Source: VRUE01 sp963708115 (GTDB taxonomy: Bacteria > Actinomycetota > Thermoleophilia > Solirubrobacterales > 70-9). Taken from it: 64,000 bases of DNA. Positions 24,654 to 33,026 of the stretch are shown one piece after another; position 1 is the first letter of the stretch, and each line of letters begins with the position of its first letter. The notes under the pieces were generated by a model. It had not been told where the DNA came from. It saw nothing but the letters and a program-made list of their open reading frames with translations, and ran no database searches. Position numbers and translations under genes: made by a program. The stretch is taken from NCBI GenBank assembly GCA_963708115.1, contig CAVPRX010000001.1, positions 310,001 to 374,000 on the forward strand. Reading direction: 5' to 3'.

Positions 24654-24986
24654 TTTAATTCTCCCCGTGGACTCGCGCTAGTTGATGCGCGTACCAGCAA
24701 TACCATGCTTGTGTGTTATACGCAAGAACATCTCAGTATTTTGGCCCCCCTAGTTTGAACTGTCGCGGCGGAGGTACCGGACCGATTCAAGCGCCCACCG
24801 CAGCGCCAACTCGCCCATTCCGACAAGCGTCATGAGGTGACGAACGGAAGTCGATCGGTGACCGGTCTGGGCCACAATTATTCGTGTTCTAACCTGCTCG
24901 TTAGGCGCCTGGGCAGCCTGAAGCGAGTAGACCGCAAGCTCTCGGGTAGCTGAAACGCACAAACGACTGAAGGGACGCGATCGCTG
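24654..24986. other. Intergenic region upstream of metalloprotease and SDR genes
   Basis: A 333-base gap between divergent genes. It holds a purine-rich ribosome site (GAAGGGA) before the SDR start and an AT-richer patch at about 24700-24740. A minus-strand frame ends at 24750 with plausible helix-like sequence but has no start or ribosome site that separates it from the SDR gene, so I do not call it. Confidence 0.35.
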
Positions 24987-25754
24987 ATGGCCACTACCCC
25001 ACTTGAAGGAACCGTTGCGCTGATCACTGGCGCGAGCAGTGGCATTGGCGAGGCTACGGCGCGGGCGCTGGCGGAGCAGGGGGCGAAGGTCGCGGTGTCG
25101 GCTCGCCGTCTGGAGCGGCTTGAGCGGCTTGCCTCGGAGATCGGCGGGCACGGCCATACCGCGCTTGCGATCGAGTCCGACATCACCGACCAGGAGCAGG
25201 CGATCGCTGCGGTCGATCGCACCGTCGATGAGCTGGGTGGGCTCGACATCGTCGTCAACAACGCCGGCGTGATGCTGCTCGGGCCGATCGAGGATGCGCC
25301 CACCGAGGAATGGGATCGGATGATCGACCTCAACCTCAAGGGGCTGATCAATACGACCCACGCCGCCCTCCCCCACCTTCTCTCCGCCGCCGAGGAATCC
25401 GAGCGCGGCTGCGCCGACGTGGTCAACATCAGCTCAGTCGCCGGCCGGGTCGCCCGCTCCGGCTCCGGCGTCTACAACCTGACCAAGCACGGGGTCGGCG
25501 CCTTCAGCGAGTCGTTCCGCCAGGAGTTCGCCGACCGCAAGGTCCGCTCGACGCTGATCGAGCCCGGCGCGGTCGACACTGAGCTGACCGATCACCTCCG
25601 CGACGGCGTCAAGGAGCAGGTGCGAGAGCGCTTTGTCGGCACCCGCATACTCGAGGCCACCGACATCGCCGACGCGATCGCCTTCGCGGTCACCCGCCCC
25701 TGGTACGTCTGCCTCAACGAGATCCTCATCCGGCCGACCGAACAGAAAGGCTGA
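24987..25754 (+). CDS. Short-chain dehydrogenase/reductase
   Basis: A 255-residue classical SDR. TGASSGIG near residue 15 binds NAD(P), NNAG lies at about 90, and the catalytic YNLTK (Y and K) is at about 163-167 after the serine in NISSVAG. R42 region (SARRLERL) favours NADP. Members reduce or oxidise carbonyl groups; the substrate is unknown. It stands alone before the AbiE-like pair and is followed by a short gap with operator-like repeats. Confidence 0.9.
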   Translation: MATTPLEGTVALITGASSGIGEATARALAEQGAKVAVSARRLERLERLASEIGGHGHTALAIESDITDQEQAIAAVDRTVDELGGLDIVVNNAGVMLLGPIEDAPTEEWDRMIDLNLKGLINTTHAALPHLLSAAEESERGCADVVNISSVAGRVARSGSGVYNLTKHGVGAFSESFRQEFADRKVRSTLIEPGAVDTELTDHLRDGVKEQVRERFVGTRILEATDIADAIAFAVTRPWYVCLNEILIRPTEQKG

Positions 25755-25784
25755 GCTCGGCCGAAGCGCGGCGTCGGCGGCGAT

Positions 25785-25843
25785 GGAGTTGCCTGAATTG
25801 CGTAGTTGTGCGGATTGGCAAACTCCTTGAAGTAAGCAACTTC
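25785..25843 (+). promoter_or_regulatory. Operator-like inverted repeats upstream of the AbiEi-like gene
   Basis: GGAGTTGCC (25785-25793) is answered by GGCAAACTCC (25817-25826), and GAAGT-AAGCA-ACTTC lies at 25829-25843. A further GGCAACTCC sits at 25889 inside the gene. AbiEi antitoxins repress their own promoters by binding inverted repeats, which fits this arrangement. The exact promoter is not identified. Confidence 0.5.
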
Positions 25844-25865
25844 ATCGCCTATCCTCTAATTGTCG

Positions 25866-26987
25866 ATGACCGCAAATTCGCCAAAACAGGCAACTCCTCT
25901 TGCCAACCAGGCAGTTGTCTGGCTGCAATCCCGGCTGCCGCGCGGCTGGTCGGCCGAGGTCGGCGATCCGCAGACCCAGCTGGATCAGTTTCGAGCCGAT
26001 GCGAGGATCGACCTGCGGGGTCCTAACGGGACGATCAGCACGATCGTCGTCGAGGAAAAGCGAGCCGTTTCGCCGCGAAGCGTTCTCGACCAACTCGCTC
26101 CGCAACTGAAGACCGCGCGAAGCCTAGGGGCCCACCTTCCCCTGCTGGTGATCGCTCCCTGGCTCAGCGAGCGGACCCAGGCGCTCTTGGCGCAGGAGGA
26201 CATCAACTACCTGGACCTGACCGGCAATGCACTGCTTCGCATCGACAACCCGCCCTTTTTCTTGCAGACGACGGGCGCCTCGCGAAACCCCTCCCCCGCC
26301 GAGCGCGGCGGCGCGAGCCTACGTGGCGCCAAGGCATCCAGAGCAATCCGCCTGCTCCTCGACGTCCGTCCTCCCTACGGGGTCGTGGAGATCGCCGAGG
26401 CGACTGGTCTCAACCGGGGCTACGTCTCACGTCTGCTCGAGGCGCTCTACCGCGAGGGGTTGATCGAGCGGAAGCCGCGCGGACCGGTGCAGAGCGTCGA
26501 CGTCGCCGGCCTGCTGCGGCGATGGGCCGCCGGCTACGACACCTTTCGGACCAACCAGGCCGAGCGCTTCATCGCCGCGGCCGGTCTCGATCGCGTGCTC
26601 GAAAGGCTCGCGGCGGACCCCGGGCTCGGCACCCGGGTCGCGATCACCGGCTCGATCGCCGCAAACCGCCTGGCGCCGGTGGCTTCGCCGGCGCTCCTCC
26701 TCCTCTACTCCGACGTCCCGGCGCTCCTCGCCCGCGACCTTGAGCTGCTGCCAACCGAGGAGGGGGCCAACGTGATGCTCCTGCGGCCGTTCGATCCCGC
26801 GGTATTCGATCGCGGAGACATCGAGGGGGGCTTGCGCTACGCCGCCCCTTCCCAGGTGGCCGTTGACTGCCTGAGTGGAAACGGCCGCATGCCCGCCGAA
26901 GGGGAGGCGCTCCTGGATTGGATGGCAGAAGAGTCAAGGTGGCGAGCTCCGTCCCTACAAAGCCTCTACGACAGCGAAGCGAAATGA
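25866..26987 (+). CDS. AbiEi-like antitoxin/regulator with nuclease-fold N-terminus
   Basis: A 373-residue protein. Residues about 40-130 resemble a PD-(D/E)xK fold: ARIDLR then IVVEEKRA, giving D and ExK, followed by LPLLVIAPWLSERT and INYLDLTGNALL. Residues about 155-215 are a winged helix (YGVVEIAEATGLNRGYVSRL). The rest, with ITGSIAANRLAP, is nucleotidyltransferase-associated sequence. This layout is found in AbiEi-type antitoxins paired with nucleotidyltransferases. The ATG at 25866 is preferred to a TTG two codons upstream. ATGA overlap with the next gene indicates coupling. Whether the nuclease-like residues are active is unknown. Confidence 0.65.
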   Translation: MTANSPKQATPLANQAVVWLQSRLPRGWSAEVGDPQTQLDQFRADARIDLRGPNGTISTIVVEEKRAVSPRSVLDQLAPQLKTARSLGAHLPLLVIAPWLSERTQALLAQEDINYLDLTGNALLRIDNPPFFLQTTGASRNPSPAERGGASLRGAKASRAIRLLLDVRPPYGVVEIAEATGLNRGYVSRLLEALYREGLIERKPRGPVQSVDVAGLLRRWAAGYDTFRTNQAERFIAAAGLDRVLERLAADPGLGTRVAITGSIAANRLAPVASPALLLLYSDVPALLARDLELLPTEEGANVMLLRPFDPAVFDRGDIEGGLRYAAPSQVAVDCLSGNGRMPAEGEALLDWMAEESRWRAPSLQSLYDSEAK

Positions 26988-27859
26988 GCCTCGGGGCGCT
27001 CCCCCACGCCCCGGAGTACATCGCGGCACGGCGGGTGCTTTTGGATGCCCTCGAAGCGCTGGAACCCCACGACGCGGCATTGATCCTCGCCGGCGCCCAG
27101 GCCGTCTACCTACGCACGGGTCCGGGCAGCCTGCCGATCGCCGAGTTCACCACCGACGGCGATCTGGCGATCGATCCCGATCTTCTCTCCGAAGCGCCAC
27201 CTCTCGGCGAGCTGATGCAGGGGGCCGGATTTGAGTTGATCGAGCTCCAGGGGGCTACGGAGCCGGGGATCTGGCAGAAGGAGGTAGAGGTGGACGGCCG
27301 CCAACTCGTGGTGCCGATCGACCTGATCGTTCCAATCGGAGTGGCGCCGGCGGGCGGGAGCCGCGGTGCCCGGCTGGCGGGTCACGGCAAACGCGCGGCG
27401 CGCAAGACCGGCGGCCTGGAGGCGGCATTGGTCGACAATGAACTGATCGCGATCGAGGCACTCGAGCCGGAGGATCAGCGCAGAGCGCGCCTGCGCGTCG
27501 CCGGTGTCGCTGCGCTCCTCGTCGCCAAGACGCACAAAATCGTCGACCGGGTGAAAACCGGGCGCGAGGATCGGCTGGCCGATAAGGATGGCGCCGACGT
27601 GGTGCGACTGATGGTGGCGAGCTCCCCGGTGGCGGTGGCATCGACCGTCAAAGATTTGATGGGCGAGTCGGCCGCCGCGACGGCGACCGAGTTTGCGATG
27701 GAGCACCTCGAGGAGCTCTTCGGCCGCCGGGCCGGGGCTGGGATCGAGCTGGCCTCTCGCGCGCTGCGCGAGGCGATGCCCGCCGAGCGGGTGCGCGCGA
27801 TCAGCCTCGCCTACACCGGAGAGCTCTACGCAGCCTTGGGTGACCCTGGCGTCCGGTAG
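26984..27859 (+). CDS. Nucleotidyltransferase, AbiEii-like putative toxin
   Basis: A 291-residue protein. GAQAVYLRTGPG followed by FTTDGDLAID (about 40-67) is a nucleotidyltransferase core with the D-x-D pair; PIDLIVPIGVAP supplies a third acidic position near residue 115. The later ALLVAKTHKIVDR helix is typical of AbiEii-like proteins. AbiEii/MenT-type toxins transfer nucleotides to tRNA or other targets. It is translationally coupled to the AbiEi-like gene by ATGA. The start at 26984 is set by that overlap; an earlier in-frame ATG at 26918 is inside the upstream gene. Confidence 0.65.
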   Translation: MSLGALPHAPEYIAARRVLLDALEALEPHDAALILAGAQAVYLRTGPGSLPIAEFTTDGDLAIDPDLLSEAPPLGELMQGAGFELIELQGATEPGIWQKEVEVDGRQLVVPIDLIVPIGVAPAGGSRGARLAGHGKRAARKTGGLEAALVDNELIAIEALEPEDQRRARLRVAGVAALLVAKTHKIVDRVKTGREDRLADKDGADVVRLMVASSPVAVASTVKDLMGESAAATATEFAMEHLEELFGRRAGAGIELASRALREAMPAERVRAISLAYTGELYAALGDPGVR

Positions 27860-27880
27860 GAGCCGTTCCTGGACGCGGTT

Positions 27881-27921
27881 AACCGGTCCCGGTTAGGGTT
27901 GCCCGGGTATTGCCCGGCAAC
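27881..27921 (+). promoter_or_regulatory. Inverted repeats in the glnK leader
   Basis: AACCGG-TC-CCGGTT at about 27881-27894 is an exact palindrome. Directly after it, GTTGCC (27898) pairs with GGCAAC (27916) with an inner GGG/CCC, forming a hairpin shortly before the ribosome site GGGGAGG. It may be a nitrogen-control operator or leader structure; no specific regulator can be named. Confidence 0.35.
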
Positions 27922-27937
27922 TGGGAAGGGGAGGAAC

Positions 27938-28294
27938 GTGAAGCTGGTGATCGGCATCGTGCGTCCGGAGAAAGCGAACGACGTGCTGGAGGCCCTGTAC
28001 CGAGCTGACGTGCGCGGGGTCTCGATGAGTCGCGTCCAGGGCCACGGGGGTGAGCTGGAGCGGGTCGAGACCTACCGCGGCACCACCGTGCAGATGGGCC
28101 TCTCCGAGAAGGTCCGCCTCGAGATCGCCGTCTCGGACGAGTTCGTCGACGCGACCGTCGGCGCCCTCTGCGAGGGCGCCCGCACCGGCGAGGTGGGCGA
28201 CGGGAAGATCTTCGTCGTGCCGCTCGAGCAGGCGGTTCGCATCCGCACCGGCGATACCGACATGGGCGCCGTCACCCCGGTGGACAAGCGATGA
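27938..28294 (+). CDS. glnK: PII nitrogen regulatory protein
   Basis: A 118-residue PII protein that starts MKLVIGIVRPEK from a GTG preceded by GGGGAGG. The T-loop carries the conserved tyrosine (VETYRGTTVQMG, residue 51 region), the site that is uridylylated or, in actinobacteria, adenylylated. VGDGKIFVVPLEQAVRIRTG is the C-terminal PII signature. It binds ATP/ADP and 2-oxoglutarate and controls AmtB. It overlaps amtB by ATGA. An earlier ATG at 27899 is in the leader hairpin and is rejected. Confidence 0.95.
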   Translation: MKLVIGIVRPEKANDVLEALYRADVRGVSMSRVQGHGGELERVETYRGTTVQMGLSEKVRLEIAVSDEFVDATVGALCEGARTGEVGDGKIFVVPLEQAVRIRTGDTDMGAVTPVDKR

Positions 28295-29599
28295 GCGCGC
28301 CGATGCTTGCCGCGGTAGCCGAAATCGACACCGGCGATACCGCCTGGATGCTGGTCGCCACCGCACTCGTCCTGATGATGACCCCCGCCCTGGGCCTCTT
28401 CTACGCCGGCCTGGTGCGCTCGAAGAACACGCTCAACACCTTCATGATGTGCGTCGCCGCGATCGCCGTCGCCACCGTCACCTGGGCGGCAGTCGGCTAC
28501 TCGATCGCCTTCGACGGCGACGGCAGCATCGTCGGCGGCCTTGGCAACGCCTTCCTCAACGGTGTCGACTTCCTGCCCCCGAGAAGGGACGACGATCCCC
28601 GAGCTCGTCTTCATGGCCTTCCAGGCGACCTTCTGCATCATCACCGTCGCCCTCGTCTCCGGCGCGGTCGTCGAGCGGATGCGGTTCGGCGCGTTCCTCG
28701 TCTTCGCCGCCCTCTGGTCGGTGCTCGTCTACGCCGTGCTCGCGCACTGGGCGTTCGGCGGCGGCTGGCTGCAGGCCGGCGGCACCCTCGACTTCGCCGG
28801 CGGTGTCCCGGTCGAGATGGGATCGGGCTTCTCGGCCCTGGCCGCGGCGCTCGTGGTCGGCGCCCGCAAGGACTACGGGCGCCAGGCCCTCCTCCCCCAC
28901 AACGCCGTCTACGTGCTGCTCGGCGCCGGACTGCTCTGGTTCGGCTGGTTCGGCTTCAACGGCGGCAGCGGCTTCTCGACCGGCGACGCGAGCGTGCTCG
29001 CCTTCACCAACACGCTGCTCTGCCCGGCCTGCACGCTCGTCGTCTGGTTCACCCTCGACTTGATCCGCGGCCGCAAGGTGACGGCGATCGGGGCGGCGAC
29101 GGCGATCGTCGTCGGCTGTGTCGCGATCACCCCGGCGGGCGGCTTCATCAGCCCGGGCTGGGCGATGGCCCTCGGCGCCCTCGCGGCGCTGCCCAGCTAC
29201 GCGATCATCGTCTGGCGGACGCGGACCCGGGTCGACGAGACCCTCGACGTCCTCGCCGCCCACGGGATGGCCGGGTTCTTCGGCATCCTCTTCATCGGCT
29301 TCTTCGCCGAGTTCGCCTGGAACGGGGTTTCCGACGGCCTCTTCTACGGCAACGCGGCTCAGCTCGGCGACCAGGCCCTGGCCGCGCTGGCCGCCCCGGT
29401 CTATGCCTTCACGGTGACTTTCGTCCTGCTGAAAGTGATCGGACTCGTGATGCCTTTGCGGGCCAGCGAACGCCAGGAGGCGATCGGCATGGACGTGGTC
29501 CAGCACGGCGAGGAGGCCTACGTGACCGGCGAGGGGGCGATCCTGATCACCCCGGAGTCCGGCATCGAGGCGGAGTTGCCGGTCGCCGACCCGACCTAG
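28291..29599 (+). pseudogene. amtB: Ammonium transporter amtB with a frameshift
   Basis: The first part reads from ATG 28291 as a typical Amt N-terminus (TALVLMMTPALGLFYAGLVR). At about 28576-28580 a run of five C shifts the frame; the rest continues in another frame as TTIPELVFMAFQATFCIIT and on to 29599. Removing one C restores one reading frame of about 435 codons. The pore histidines are present (LPHNAVYV and LAAHGMAGFFG). So it is a complete transporter apart from one base. A homopolymer error in the sequence is more likely than real decay because everything else is intact. Coupled to glnK by ATGA. Confidence 0.85.
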
Positions 29600-29605
29600 C
29601 GCAAC

Positions 29606-29630
29606 AGCCCGAGATCGCTGTCGTCGGGCT
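29606..29630. terminator. Hairpin between convergent amtB and K+ channel genes
   Basis: AGCCCGA (29606-29612) pairs with TCGGGCT (29624-29630) around an 11-base loop. It lies directly after the amtB stop and overlaps the stop of the channel gene, so it could serve both strands. There is no T run, as is common in GC-rich actinobacteria. Confidence 0.4.
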
Positions 29631-30006
29631 AGCTGCCGCCGCGATGCCGGCGAGCGTCTAGACGCTCCCGCGCGGTAGGCCCTTCGCCCTTCTGCGCGAT
29701 GTACTGCTGTGCGATCGAAGCGAGCAAGGCGACGAACACGCCGATCCCGGTGAGGATGTAGAAGATCGTGAAAACCTCGGTGCCGGCGCTGGTCGGGTGA
29801 AGGTCTCCGTAGCCAACCGTGGTCAGGGTTACGACAGAGAAGTAGAGAGCCTGGATGACGGTCCAGTCCTCAAAGCGCCAGTAGAAGATCGTCCCCGTCA
29901 GCACCAGGGCGGCCGCGACGAAAGGTAGCGCCTTGGTCTCCGGGTCGCGCCAGACTCCAACGACGGCCCGCGCCAGTCCTCGAAAGGCGAGAGTCAAGGG
30001 AAGCAT
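29629..30006 (-). CDS. Two-transmembrane potassium channel
   Basis: A 125-residue membrane protein with two hydrophobic helices (about 28-42 and 78-100) around a pore loop that carries the potassium selectivity filter TVGYGD at 63-68. There is no regulatory RCK domain, only a short basic tail. It probably forms a tetrameric K+ pore. Convergent with amtB. Confidence 0.88.
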   Translation of the reverse strand: MLPLTLAFRGLARAVVGVWRDPETKALPFVAAALVLTGTIFYWRFEDWTVIQALYFSVVTLTTVGYGDLHPTSAGTEVFTIFYILTGIGVFVALLASIAQQYIAQKGEGPTARERLDARRHRGGS

Positions 30007-30088
30007 GGGACCGGATTCGCCGAATCCACGCAGTTTCCTGGGCTTTTTGCCTACGCTTCGGTCGGGGGCAGCCTGGCTGTCGCGCCGC

Positions 30089-31048
30089 TCACGGAGTCAG
30101 GGCGCGGACTAGATCCGCCGCAGGCCTGACGTCGGTGATGCGCGCGACCGTCTGCCCCGCGTAGAGCGCCCCTGCATCGAGCAGCGTCTCGGGACTGCCG
30201 TCAGTCGGACCGGCCGGCGAGAGCAACCGGCTGCCAGGGCGTTGAGCGCGAATCATCCGCTCCTGGAGGGCCGGCGGCGTGTAGCGCGCGCCGGGGGCGA
30301 GCAGGCGATTGATCGTTCGGTTCAGGACCGGACCGCGAGGATCGTCGTGTAGCCACCGCTCCGTCGCGGCGTTAGAGACGACGCGATGGGGCGCCGGCCA
30401 GCCGGCGCCGAACAGCTCGGTGAGGATGGTCTCCTCTGCCCCGACCAGCCGTTGGCGGTATCCCGGATGCGCGCTGCTCTCCTCGGACATCAGGAAGCGG
30501 GTGCCGGCCACGGCGGCGCTCGCCCCCGCCGCGAGCGCCTCGCGCACGTCGCCCTCCTCGGCGATCCCGCCGGCGAGCAGCAGTGGGTAGTCGGCCGGCA
30601 GCGCTCCCTTGACCCGGTCGAGCAGCTCCAGTGCCGGCAGCGCCCCGCGCACGTGACCGCCCGCCTCTACGCCTTGGACGATGACCGCGTCGGCGCCCGC
30701 AGCGTGAGCCGAGCGGGCCTCGGCGACGGAACCGCACTGGTGCATCCAAGCGCCAGGAGTGCGCCTTCGCGGCTTGCCCCAGAAGGTGACGACGACGTCC
30801 GCCGTGGCCGCTGCCGCAAACCAGTCGCGCCGGGCAAAGGGCAGCAGGAGGTTGACGGCGATCGGCCGGTCCGTCAACGCCCGCGCCGCCGCAAGCTCCC
30901 TGCCGATCGCCGCTGCGCCGGCAACGGCGATCGTCCCCAGTCCGCCGGCCTCGGACACCGCCGCCGCCAGCTCGTGGCGACTGAGCCCGCCGCCCATCCC
31001 GGCCTGGACGACCGGCACCTCCACCCCGATGCGCTCGAGCAAGAACAC
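30089..31048 (-). CDS. Nitronate monooxygenase family flavoprotein
   Basis: A 319-residue TIM-barrel FMN enzyme. VPVVQAGMGGGLS at the N-terminus, DAVIVQGVEAGGH near 150-165 (with the conserved His) and LLLAGGIAEEGDVREAL are family signatures of nitronate monooxygenase / 2-nitropropane dioxygenase, and of the related enoyl reductase FabK. It oxidises nitronates using O2 in the classic case; the true substrate here is unknown. GTG at 31048 is chosen because it starts the FLLERIGVEVP block; a longer frame to 31219 runs across the vapB gene. It shares its upstream region with vapBC. Confidence 0.85.
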   Translation of the reverse strand: MFLLERIGVEVPVVQAGMGGGLSRHELAAAVSEAGGLGTIAVAGAAAIGRELAAARALTDRPIAVNLLLPFARRDWFAAAATADVVVTFWGKPRRRTPGAWMHQCGSVAEARSAHAAGADAVIVQGVEAGGHVRGALPALELLDRVKGALPADYPLLLAGGIAEEGDVREALAAGASAAVAGTRFLMSEESSAHPGYRQRLVGAEETILTELFGAGWPAPHRVVSNAATERWLHDDPRGPVLNRTINRLLAPGARYTPPALQERMIRAQRPGSRLLSPAGPTDGSPETLLDAGALYAGQTVARITDVRPAADLVRALTP

Positions 31049-31051
31049 GAT

Positions 31052-31068
31052 GTAAGATGCTATCTTAC
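31052..31068. promoter_or_regulatory. Palindromic operator before vapB
   Basis: GTAAGAT-GCT-ATCTTAC is an exact 7-base inverted repeat, five bases before the vapB GTG at 31074 and three bases before the start of the divergent nitronate monooxygenase gene. Its position suits autoregulation by the VapB/VapC complex and would also affect the divergent gene. Confidence 0.6.
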
Positions 31069-31073
31069 CTCTC

Positions 31074-31304
31074 GTGAGAACGACCGTATCCACCAAGGGA
31101 CAGATCGTGCTTCCTGCCGAGCTTCGCGAGCAAGATGGCATCGCACCCGGGCAAGAATTCGAAGTCGAGCGCCTTGACGCAGACGAGTACCGGCTGCACC
31201 GGGTCGCGCCATCGCCCAACGAAGGCTTGGTGGACTGGCTCCTCGCCTGTCCCGAAAAGGGCTACTTCGTCGCGATCGAGTCCGAGTCGACCGACACGCT
31301 TTGA
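31074..31304 (+). CDS. vapB: VapB-type antitoxin (AbrB/SpoVT fold)
   Basis: A 76-residue protein. The N-terminus TTVSTKGQIVLPAELRE is the swapped-hairpin AbrB/MazE DNA-binding domain; the C-terminal part would bind and block the toxin. GTG start. The TGA stop overlaps the TTG start of vapC. Confidence 0.85.
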   Translation: MRTTVSTKGQIVLPAELREQDGIAPGQEFEVERLDADEYRLHRVAPSPNEGLVDWLLACPEKGYFVAIESESTDTL

Positions 31305-31708
31305 AGCACCTCGTCGACGCCAACGTCCTCTCGGAGGCGACTAAGCCCGAACCCGACCCGCGCGTGGTCGAGTGGCTGAGGAGAAACGAGCGTTCGATCG
31401 TCGTAGATCCAGTCATTCTCGGTGAGGTGCGCTACGGCATCCTGCTGCTCGCGCGCGGCGCGCGGCGCAACAAGCTGGAGCGATGGTTCGAGGAAGGAGT
31501 CGGTCGAATCCAGTGCCTTCCCTGGGACTCGACCGTCGGGCTGCGCTGGGCAAAGCTCCTCGCCGACCTACGCCGTCGCGGACGGCCGATGTCGGTCAAA
31601 GACAGCCTGATTGCCGCCAGCGCCCTCACCCACGATCTGACACTCGTCACGCTCAACCAGCGTGACTTCAAACCGGCGCAGGTGAAGCTCGCCGATCCAT
31701 CGGCCTAG
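31301..31708 (+). CDS. vapC: VapC toxin (PIN-domain RNase)
   Basis: A 135-residue PIN protein with the acidic residues D6 (HLVDANVLSE), E42 (ILGEVRYG) and D101 (SVKDSLIAA); together with D122 they form the Mg-dependent RNase site. TTG start overlapping the vapB stop by four bases. The module looks intact. A palindrome at 31728 may end its transcript. Confidence 0.88.
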   Translation: MKHLVDANVLSEATKPEPDPRVVEWLRRNERSIVVDPVILGEVRYGILLLARGARRNKLERWFEEGVGRIQCLPWDSTVGLRWAKLLADLRRRGRPMSVKDSLIAASALTHDLTLVTLNQRDFKPAQVKLADPSA

Positions 31709-31727
31709 CGACTTCGGTGTGCCTATC

Positions 31728-31747
31728 TCAGGGACCGCGGTCCCTGA
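31728..31747. terminator. Palindrome downstream of vapC
   Basis: TCAGGGACC-GC-GGTCCCTGA is a perfect 9-base inverted repeat 19 bases after the vapC stop. It also forms the last codons and the stop of the minus-strand SnoaL-like gene. It may end transcription from both sides; there is no T tract. Confidence 0.4.
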
Positions 31748-32144
31748 TTGTGCGCCAGAGGGAATCGGTGTCGCCGACCACCCATGCCTCCTCGATTACG
31801 CAGGCCCTGAGCCGAAAGAAGGCAGCGCCGCAATATTCGACCCGCAGGCCCGTGGGCGCGATGTCATCGAGCTTTCCCCGGTGAGTGCCCGTCCAGGTCA
31901 TCCGGGCAACCACTCGGTCACCGGCGGCAACCATTTCCTCGATTTGGTTGTGCCAGTCCGGGAATGCCAGTTGAACAGTTTCGACGTATCCCTTAAACGC
32001 GTCCCTGCCGTGCGTTTGCCGTCCCAGCGACCCTCTGAACTCGAGCGCCACTGAGACGATCTCGTCAGCCACATCCAAGCGCCAGCGGTTCCAAAGCTCG
32101 TCGTAAAAGCGGCGCACGACAGCTTCGTTCTCCTCAACGGCCAT
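31728..32144 (-). CDS. SnoaL-like (ester cyclase/NTF2 fold) protein
   Basis: A 138-residue alpha-beta barrel protein (AVVRRFYDELWNRWRL, FKGYVETVQLAFPDWH, MTWTGTHRG). This is the SnoaL-like ester cyclase family of the NTF2 superfamily; activity unknown. The ATG at 32144 overlaps the end of the nucleotidyltransferase gene by 11 bases, so it is probably the third gene of that operon. Confidence 0.75.
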   Translation of the reverse strand: MAVEENEAVVRRFYDELWNRWRLDVADEIVSVALEFRGSLGRQTHGRDAFKGYVETVQLAFPDWHNQIEEMVAAGDRVVARMTWTGTHRGKLDDIAPTGLRVEYCGAAFFRLRACVIEEAWVVGDTDSLWRTIRDRGP

Positions 32145-32652
32145 GCCGCTCGACCTCGGTGAGGGTTGCGATGTCGTCCAGATCACCCGGCCGCCCTGCG
32201 GCGCGCTTCATCCGAATCAGGTCGTCCAGCGAGACGATCGCGACATCGGTGCCGTCCAGATCGACAATCAGCGCTCGCTTGCGCATCTCATCGAACGCAC
32301 GAGCTCCCTTTGGTTCCTTGAGGATGTGGATCTGACCGTGTCGGGTATGCAGCGGCGGGACGATCGCCGCGACGGCGAGTCGCTCCGGATCGCCGATGGA
32401 GATCTCGCCCTCCCCCACTCCGCCGTCCGCGGGGCGAGCATCAAGCTCGGCTAGCGCCGCACCCAGCCGGCGCAGGTTCTCGGGATCGGGATCGGGCGTC
32501 AGGTCGAGATCCATCGTCGTGCGTCGGTGACCGTGAACCTGGGTGGCCACCCCGCCGATCACGACATAGTCGACGCCGTGGTCAGCAAGGACTGCAATCA
32601 ATTTGCTGATATCGAGCGGACCCTCTGCGCCCGCTTTGCCCTTTTCACTCAT
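32134..32652 (-). CDS. Nucleotidyltransferase (AbiEii/DUF6036-like), TA-associated
   Basis: A 172-residue protein. YVVIGGVATQVHGHRRTTMD followed by LDL (about 29-51) is a nucleotidyltransferase core with G-G and the D-x-D pair. The C-terminal SLDDLIRMKRAAGRPGDLDD is typical of AbiEii-like proteins that act with a DNA-binding partner. It overlaps the upstream XRE regulator by ATGA. A toxin role is inferred from the pairing, not shown. Confidence 0.7.
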   Translation of the reverse strand: MSEKGKAGAEGPLDISKLIAVLADHGVDYVVIGGVATQVHGHRRTTMDLDLTPDPDPENLRRLGAALAELDARPADGGVGEGEISIGDPERLAVAAIVPPLHTRHGQIHILKEPKGARAFDEMRKRALIVDLDGTDVAIVSLDDLIRMKRAAGRPGDLDDIATLTEVERHGR

Positions 32653-33026
32653 CGCTCACGCCTGACGGTGGCGAGGTGGCCTTCGCTTCGCGCCTCCTCC
32701 CCGGCGGCGGCGAGCTGCGCCGCCATCCGATTCCAGCTCGATGCCTCACTCAGGCGCTCGCTTGGAGACATCGCACCGGACGCCGAAAGCTCCGACTGCG
32801 GCACCAGGCCCTCGAGCGGCTCAACACTAAGCACCGGACGGCGGCCCAGCGCCAGCAAGAGCTGGCCGAGGCGCTCCAGCGTGGGCGCCTCAACCCCACG
32901 CTCAATCCGGCTGATCGCGTCCTGACTGGTCCCTGCGCGCAAGGCGAGGCGGCGCTGACTGAGGCCCTGCTGCTCACGCGCTTCGCGGAGGACACAGCCG
33001 ACGTTCGAGCTAGATTGACACCGCAT
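32649..33026 (-). CDS. XRE-family regulator, probable antitoxin
   Basis: A 125-residue protein with an XRE helix-turn-helix at about 12-62 (QQGLSQRRLALRAGTSQDAI). The remainder is helical and may bind the nucleotidyltransferase. Its ATG at 33026 lies inside an 8-base inverted repeat, and TATCAT on the minus strand is only nine bases before the ATG, so the message is probably leaderless and the operator covers the transcription start. Confidence 0.8.
   Translation of the reverse strand: MRCQSSSNVGCVLREAREQQGLSQRRLALRAGTSQDAISRIERGVEAPTLERLGQLLLALGRRPVLSVEPLEGLVPQSELSASGAMSPSERLSEASSWNRMAAQLAAAGEEARSEGHLATVRRER

Noticed and set aside
24750..25376. Minus-strand frame before and across the SDR start
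   Set aside because: Most of it is antisense to the SDR gene, and the part before has no ribosome site or supporting match.
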